Part shown: one piece after another, positions 6,767 to 9,369 of the stretch | Position numbering within the stretch: position 1 is the first letter of the stretch | Layout: each line of letters starts with the position of its first letter | Assembly (NCBI GenBank): GCA_031264715.1 | Contig: JAISDP010000067.1 | Location: 1 to 9,369, forward strand | Length of the DNA: 9,369 bases | DNA from: Bacteroidales bacterium | GTDB lineage: Bacteria > Bacteroidota > Bacteroidia > Bacteroidales > UBA4181 | Direction of reading: 5' to 3' | Program-made: the position numbers and the translations under genes | The notes under the pieces: model-generated | Database searches by the model: none | What the model was told of the DNA's origin: nothing | The model's input: the letters and a program-made list of their open reading frames with translations, nothing else

Positions 6767-8683
6767 TTAGTACATTTCGTCTACTGCTTTCAGCCACAAA
6801 TCGGCACATGCGTCGCTGGGCATCCGCCAATCACCGCGCGGCGAAAGGTTGATTGATCCTACCTTTGGTCCGTCGGGCATACACGATCGCTTGAACTGCT
6901 GTGCGAAAAACCGCCGGTAAAATACCTTCATCCATCGACGGACGACCTCATCGGTATAGATACCCGCAAAAGCGTGCTGTGCCAGGAAAAATATCTTCCC
7001 CGGCGCAAAGCCGAACCGGAGCATGTAGTACAGGAAAAAATCGTGCAATTCATACGGCCCGATGATCTCTTCGGTGCGTTGGGCTATTTCGCCGTCGACG
7101 GTAGCGGGCAACAGTTCCGGGCTAACAGGCGTTTCGATGATGTTCGTCAGAGTCGCACCCGACTGTTCGTCCACCTGTGTTGCGGCGATCCACGAAACCA
7201 GGCTGCGAACCAGTGTTTTCGGAATGGACGAGTTGACTCCATACATCGACATATGGTCGCCGTTGTAGGTAGCCCAGCCTAATGCCAGCTCCGACATGTC
7301 GCCGGTGCCGATGACCAGGCCGCCCGTCTGGTTGGCAATGTCCATCAGTATCTGTGTGCGTTCCCGGGCCTGTACGTTTTCATAGGTCACATCATGCACA
7401 GCCGGGTCGTGCCCGACGTCTGCAAAATGTTGATTACAGGCAGCCGTAATGTCAATTTCACGGATGGTGACACCGAGCGATTGCATCAGGCTGAGGGCAT
7501 TGTTGCGGGTGCGGCTGGTGGTGCCAAAGCCCGGCATAGTAATGCCTGTAATCTCGTGGCGCGGCCATCCGAGCTTGTCGTAAGTCTTGGCGCACACCAG
7601 CAATGCCAGCGTGGAGTCGAGTCCGCCTGAAACGCCCACTACGGACGACTTTGATTTTGTGTGCGACAACCGTTTGGCTAATCCGCCCACCTGTATGGAA
7701 AAGATATCTTCGCAATGTTCGTTGTATTGCGTATCGGATGGAACAAACGGCTTGGGATTGACTTTGCGCGACAATTGAATATCCCCGGTCTCCGGATATT
7801 CGAATTCGACAACCTGGTATTGACGGCTTGGGATAAACGAGTTTATTTTCTGCCGATCAGCCCGCAACCGGTCGATGTCGATTTCGCCGGCAACAAGTTG
7901 ATCCTTGAGTTGAAACCGTCTGGATTCGGCCAGCAAGACGCCGTTTTCACAAATGATGCCGTTTCCGCTAAAGACAATATCAGTGGTTGATTCGCCCCAG
8001 CCTGAGGAAGCATAGACATATCCTGCCATGCAGCGTGCCGATTGCTGCGCGACGAGCGCTTTCCGGTAATCGTGCTTACCAACAAGCTCGTTGCTGGCCG
8101 ACAGGTTAAATAAAATGTGTGCACCGACCAGGGCCATATGGGAACTTGGGGGAACAGGCGCCCAAAGGTCTTCGCAAATTTCTACGCCAAAAGCAAACCC
8201 GTTGCATTGGAACAGGAGTTCTGCACCAAAAGGAACCCGCGTACCACAATAGGTTACATCCGACCGGAAGGCCTCGTTGGCCGATACAAACCATCGTTTT
8301 TCGTAAAACTCGTTATAATTGGGCAGGAAAGTTTTCGGCACGATACCTGTTACTCTTCCCTTATGACAGATCACTGCGCAGTTGAACAGCTTGCCGCACG
8401 ACCTGACGGGCGCTCCCAAAATGTACAGAGTCGCCAGCGATAAAGTCTCTTCCAGTAAATGTGAAACAGCTTCTTCTGCTTGCTCTATAAGTAATTGCTG
8501 GTGAAACAGGTCGCCGCACGTATAGCCTGTAACCGATAATTCGGGAAAACAAACCATTTGCACGCCATCATCTGCAGCTTTTGCAACCATCCTGGCAATC
8601 TCCGAAGTATTGAACGCACAATCGCCCACCCGAAGGGTCGGAATAGCGGCGGCAACTTTTACAAAACCATAATTTCCTGTCAT
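6767..8683 (-). CDS. nadE: Glutamine-dependent NAD+ synthetase
   Basis: The enzyme makes NAD+ from nicotinic acid adenine dinucleotide (deamido-NAD+), ATP and glutamine, the last step of NAD biosynthesis in the cytoplasm. The N-terminal half is a nitrilase-type glutaminase domain with a full catalytic triad: Glu48 in FPELSVTGY, Lys117 in VPKTFLPNYNEFYEKR, and Cys170 in GVEICEDLWAP. The C-terminal half is the synthetase domain, with the ATP-pyrophosphatase loop VSGGLDST (351-358) and downstream family motifs GTGDMSELALGWATYNGDHM (459-478) and VNSSIPKT (483-490). At 638 residues it fits the long two-domain form, such as the actinobacterial type, rather than the short ammonia-dependent NadE. The ATG at 8683 places the first nitrilase strand (VKVAAAIPTLRVGD) at residue 8. 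The gene looks intact. It lies 161 bp upstream of the 105-residue gene and has a candidate promoter at 8770-8801. Confidence 0.96.
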   Translation of the reverse strand: MTGNYGFVKVAAAIPTLRVGDCAFNTSEIARMVAKAADDGVQMVCFPELSVTGYTCGDLFHQQLLIEQAEEAVSHLLEETLSLATLYILGAPVRSCGKLFNCAVICHKGRVTGIVPKTFLPNYNEFYEKRWFVSANEAFRSDVTYCGTRVPFGAELLFQCNGFAFGVEICEDLWAPVPPSSHMALVGAHILFNLSASNELVGKHDYRKALVAQQSARCMAGYVYASSGWGESTTDIVFSGNGIICENGVLLAESRRFQLKDQLVAGEIDIDRLRADRQKINSFIPSRQYQVVEFEYPETGDIQLSRKVNPKPFVPSDTQYNEHCEDIFSIQVGGLAKRLSHTKSKSSVVGVSGGLDSTLALLVCAKTYDKLGWPRHEITGITMPGFGTTSRTRNNALSLMQSLGVTIREIDITAACNQHFADVGHDPAVHDVTYENVQARERTQILMDIANQTGGLVIGTGDMSELALGWATYNGDHMSMYGVNSSIPKTLVRSLVSWIAATQVDEQSGATLTNIIETPVSPELLPATVDGEIAQRTEEIIGPYELHDFFLYYMLRFGFAPGKIFFLAQHAFAGIYTDEVVRRWMKVFYRRFFAQQFKRSCMPDGPKVGSINLSPRGDWRMPSDACADLWLKAVDEMY

Positions 8684-8769
8684 TTACTCAATCTTGATCA
8701 TCCGGCGCTCACATATCCGAAACCATGCTTTCCGCGATGCCGGAAATAAAACTTTTGAATCAACAGTGA

Positions 8770-8801
8770 CAAAATTACATGAAAAACTCGGGGTTTCCAA
8801 G
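8770..8801 (-). promoter_or_regulatory. Candidate nadE promoter (Bacteroidetes -33/-7 type)
   Basis: Read on the minus strand, CTTG (8801-8798) is followed after 20 nt by TAATTTTG (8777-8770), which matches the -7 consensus TAnnTTTG exactly and the -33 core TTG. Transcription would start near 8763 and leave a leader of about 80 nt before the nadE ATG at 8683. Spacing and orientation fit; no experimental support can be seen from sequence. Confidence 0.5.
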
Positions 8802-8897
8802 CGCGTGCGATAAAAATCAAGACTACTATTGGCGCGCTCTAATATTATGACGTATTGATGATGTTGCCAGCGCATTGGGACAGCCTAAAACAAATAA

Positions 8898-8930
8898 TTT
8901 TGGTTTTTGTTCAAAAACAATTTATATTTG
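8898..8930 (+). promoter_or_regulatory. Candidate rightward promoter (Bacteroidetes -33/-7 type)
   Basis: TTTTG (8898-8902) is followed after exactly 20 nt by TATATTTG (8923-8930), a full match to the -7 consensus TAnnTTTG. The start of transcription would be near 8936. The spacer contains a dyad, TTGTT-CAAA-AACAA (8907-8920), which could bind a regulator. The next full-length gene starts only at 9287, but a terminator precedes it, so this promoter would first serve a leader or small RNA. Confidence 0.55.
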
Positions 8931-8974
8931 TCCCCGATTTTTAAATCAAAAAGCATATAGGCAGTATATAGGGC

Positions 8975-8999
8975 AATTCAAAATTCAGAATTCAAAATT
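8975..8999 (+). repeat. AT-rich 11-bp direct repeat pair
   Basis: AATTCAAAATT occurs at 8975-8985 and 8989-8999 with a period of 14 bp, and runs into more A/T-rich sequence to about 9010. The junction contains the palindrome GAATTC (8988-8993). It may be a short intergenic repeat or simply low-complexity leader DNA. Confidence 0.6.
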
Positions 9000-9014
9000 T
9001 TTAATTTTAAACCC

Positions 9015-9149
<135 letters not shown>

Positions 9150-9154
9150 TAATA

Positions 9155-9171
9155 ATATATGCGCGCGCGCG
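9155..9171 (+). repeat. Alternating purine-pyrimidine run with (GC)5
   Basis: ATATAT is followed directly by (GC)5 and a G, giving 17 nt of strict purine-pyrimidine alternation. It follows an AAT-rich stretch (about 9144-9155). The GC part is self-complementary and could form a hairpin in RNA or left-handed DNA under supercoiling. No function can be assigned. Confidence 0.7.
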
Positions 9172-9203
9172 AAGTTTAGCAAATATTTTTCAAATCTTTA
9201 TAC

Positions 9204-9246
9204 AGCCGCTGTATCGTATCATACGATATAGCGGCTTTTTATTTTT
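9204..9246 (+). terminator. Strong intrinsic terminator, rightward
   Basis: The arm 9204-9217 pairs with 9223-9236 (AGCCGCT at the base, its complement AGCGGCT on the far side) to form a 14-bp stem with one G-U wobble and a 5-nt loop (ATCAT). A T run follows: TTTTT, A, TTTTT (9236-9246). The T run lies only on the right, so it acts on plus-strand transcripts. It ends 41 bp before the ATG at 9287, so it either ends a separate small transcript or attenuates that gene. Confidence 0.85.
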
Positions 9247-9286
9247 ATACATCTCATATTATATTCATTTTTAAAACTTTAGAATC

Positions 9287-9369
9287 ATGGCAAAGCAGAA
9301 AGGAAATGTGGTAACCCACGGGTTGAGCGGAAAGATCGGCGATTTGCTGGTATTTCGTCAAAAGGACGG
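9287..9369 (+). CDS. Start of a small hypothetical Bacteroidetes-type protein (partial)
   Basis: The ATG at 9287 opens a frame to the right edge of the window. The 27 residues begin MAKQKGNVVTHGLSGKIGDL and continue LVFRQKD. The pattern of a basic N-terminus, then a Gly-rich turn and a short hydrophobic strand (GKIGDLLVF) recalls a group of small uncharacterised Bacteroidetes proteins. This is from memory and not searched, and their role is unknown. No good -33/-7 promoter lies between the terminator at 9204-9246 and the start, so expression may depend on read-through from the promoter at 8898-8930. Confidence 0.7.
   Translation, partial: MAKQKGNVVTHGLSGKIGDLLVFRQKD

Noticed and set aside
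7458..7715. Several ORFs on both strands inside nadE
   Set aside because: The nadE frame is intact with all catalytic motifs, so overlapping frames are shadows.

Overview
The window looks like chromosomal DNA from a Bacteroidetes bacterium, probably order Bacteroidales. The evidence is indirect: start codons lack clear Shine-Dalgarno sequences, two promoter candidates fit the Bacteroidetes -33/-7 consensus (TTG, about 20 nt, TAnnTTTG), a secreted protein ends in an aromatic residue like an outer-membrane beta-barrel, and the protein families fit that phylum. I see no rRNA, tRNA, CRISPR array, insertion sequence or phage integration gene.

Layout, left to right. Positions 1-108 are the 3' end of an unidentified plus-strand gene. 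Positions 284-4786 hold a tripartite export system on the plus strand: a MacA/HlyD-type periplasmic adaptor, a MacB/FtsX-type permease with no ATPase domain of its own, and a TolC-type outer-membrane channel. Together they could span the envelope, but no ATPase gene is visible, so the energising subunit must be encoded elsewhere. The permease-to-TolC gap is 193 bp and carries two near-identical 18-bp direct repeats that could be an operator. Positions 4884-5654 (+) encode exodeoxyribonuclease III, a base-excision repair enzyme.

The minus strand then holds three genes, converging on the exonuclease gene. From right to left in transcription order they are glutamine-dependent NAD+ synthetase (8683-6767), an unknown 105-residue protein (6605-6288), and a small exported protein that looks like an outer-membrane beta-barrel (from about 6319 or 6280 down to 5684). 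The last two abut or overlap and are probably co-transcribed.

The right end (8684-9286) is about 600 bp without a convincing gene, and is the most unusual part of the window. It holds a candidate nadE promoter facing left and a candidate promoter facing right at 8898-8930. After these come a pair of AT-rich direct repeats, a small bulged hairpin, an (AG)18 microsatellite, an AAT-rich stretch, a (GC)5 run, and a strong intrinsic terminator at 9204-9246. The rightward promoter and terminator would bound an RNA of roughly 300 nt. It could be a small RNA, or an attenuated leader for the gene that begins at 9287 and runs off the window. The AG tract inside it is a candidate site for slipped-strand length variation.
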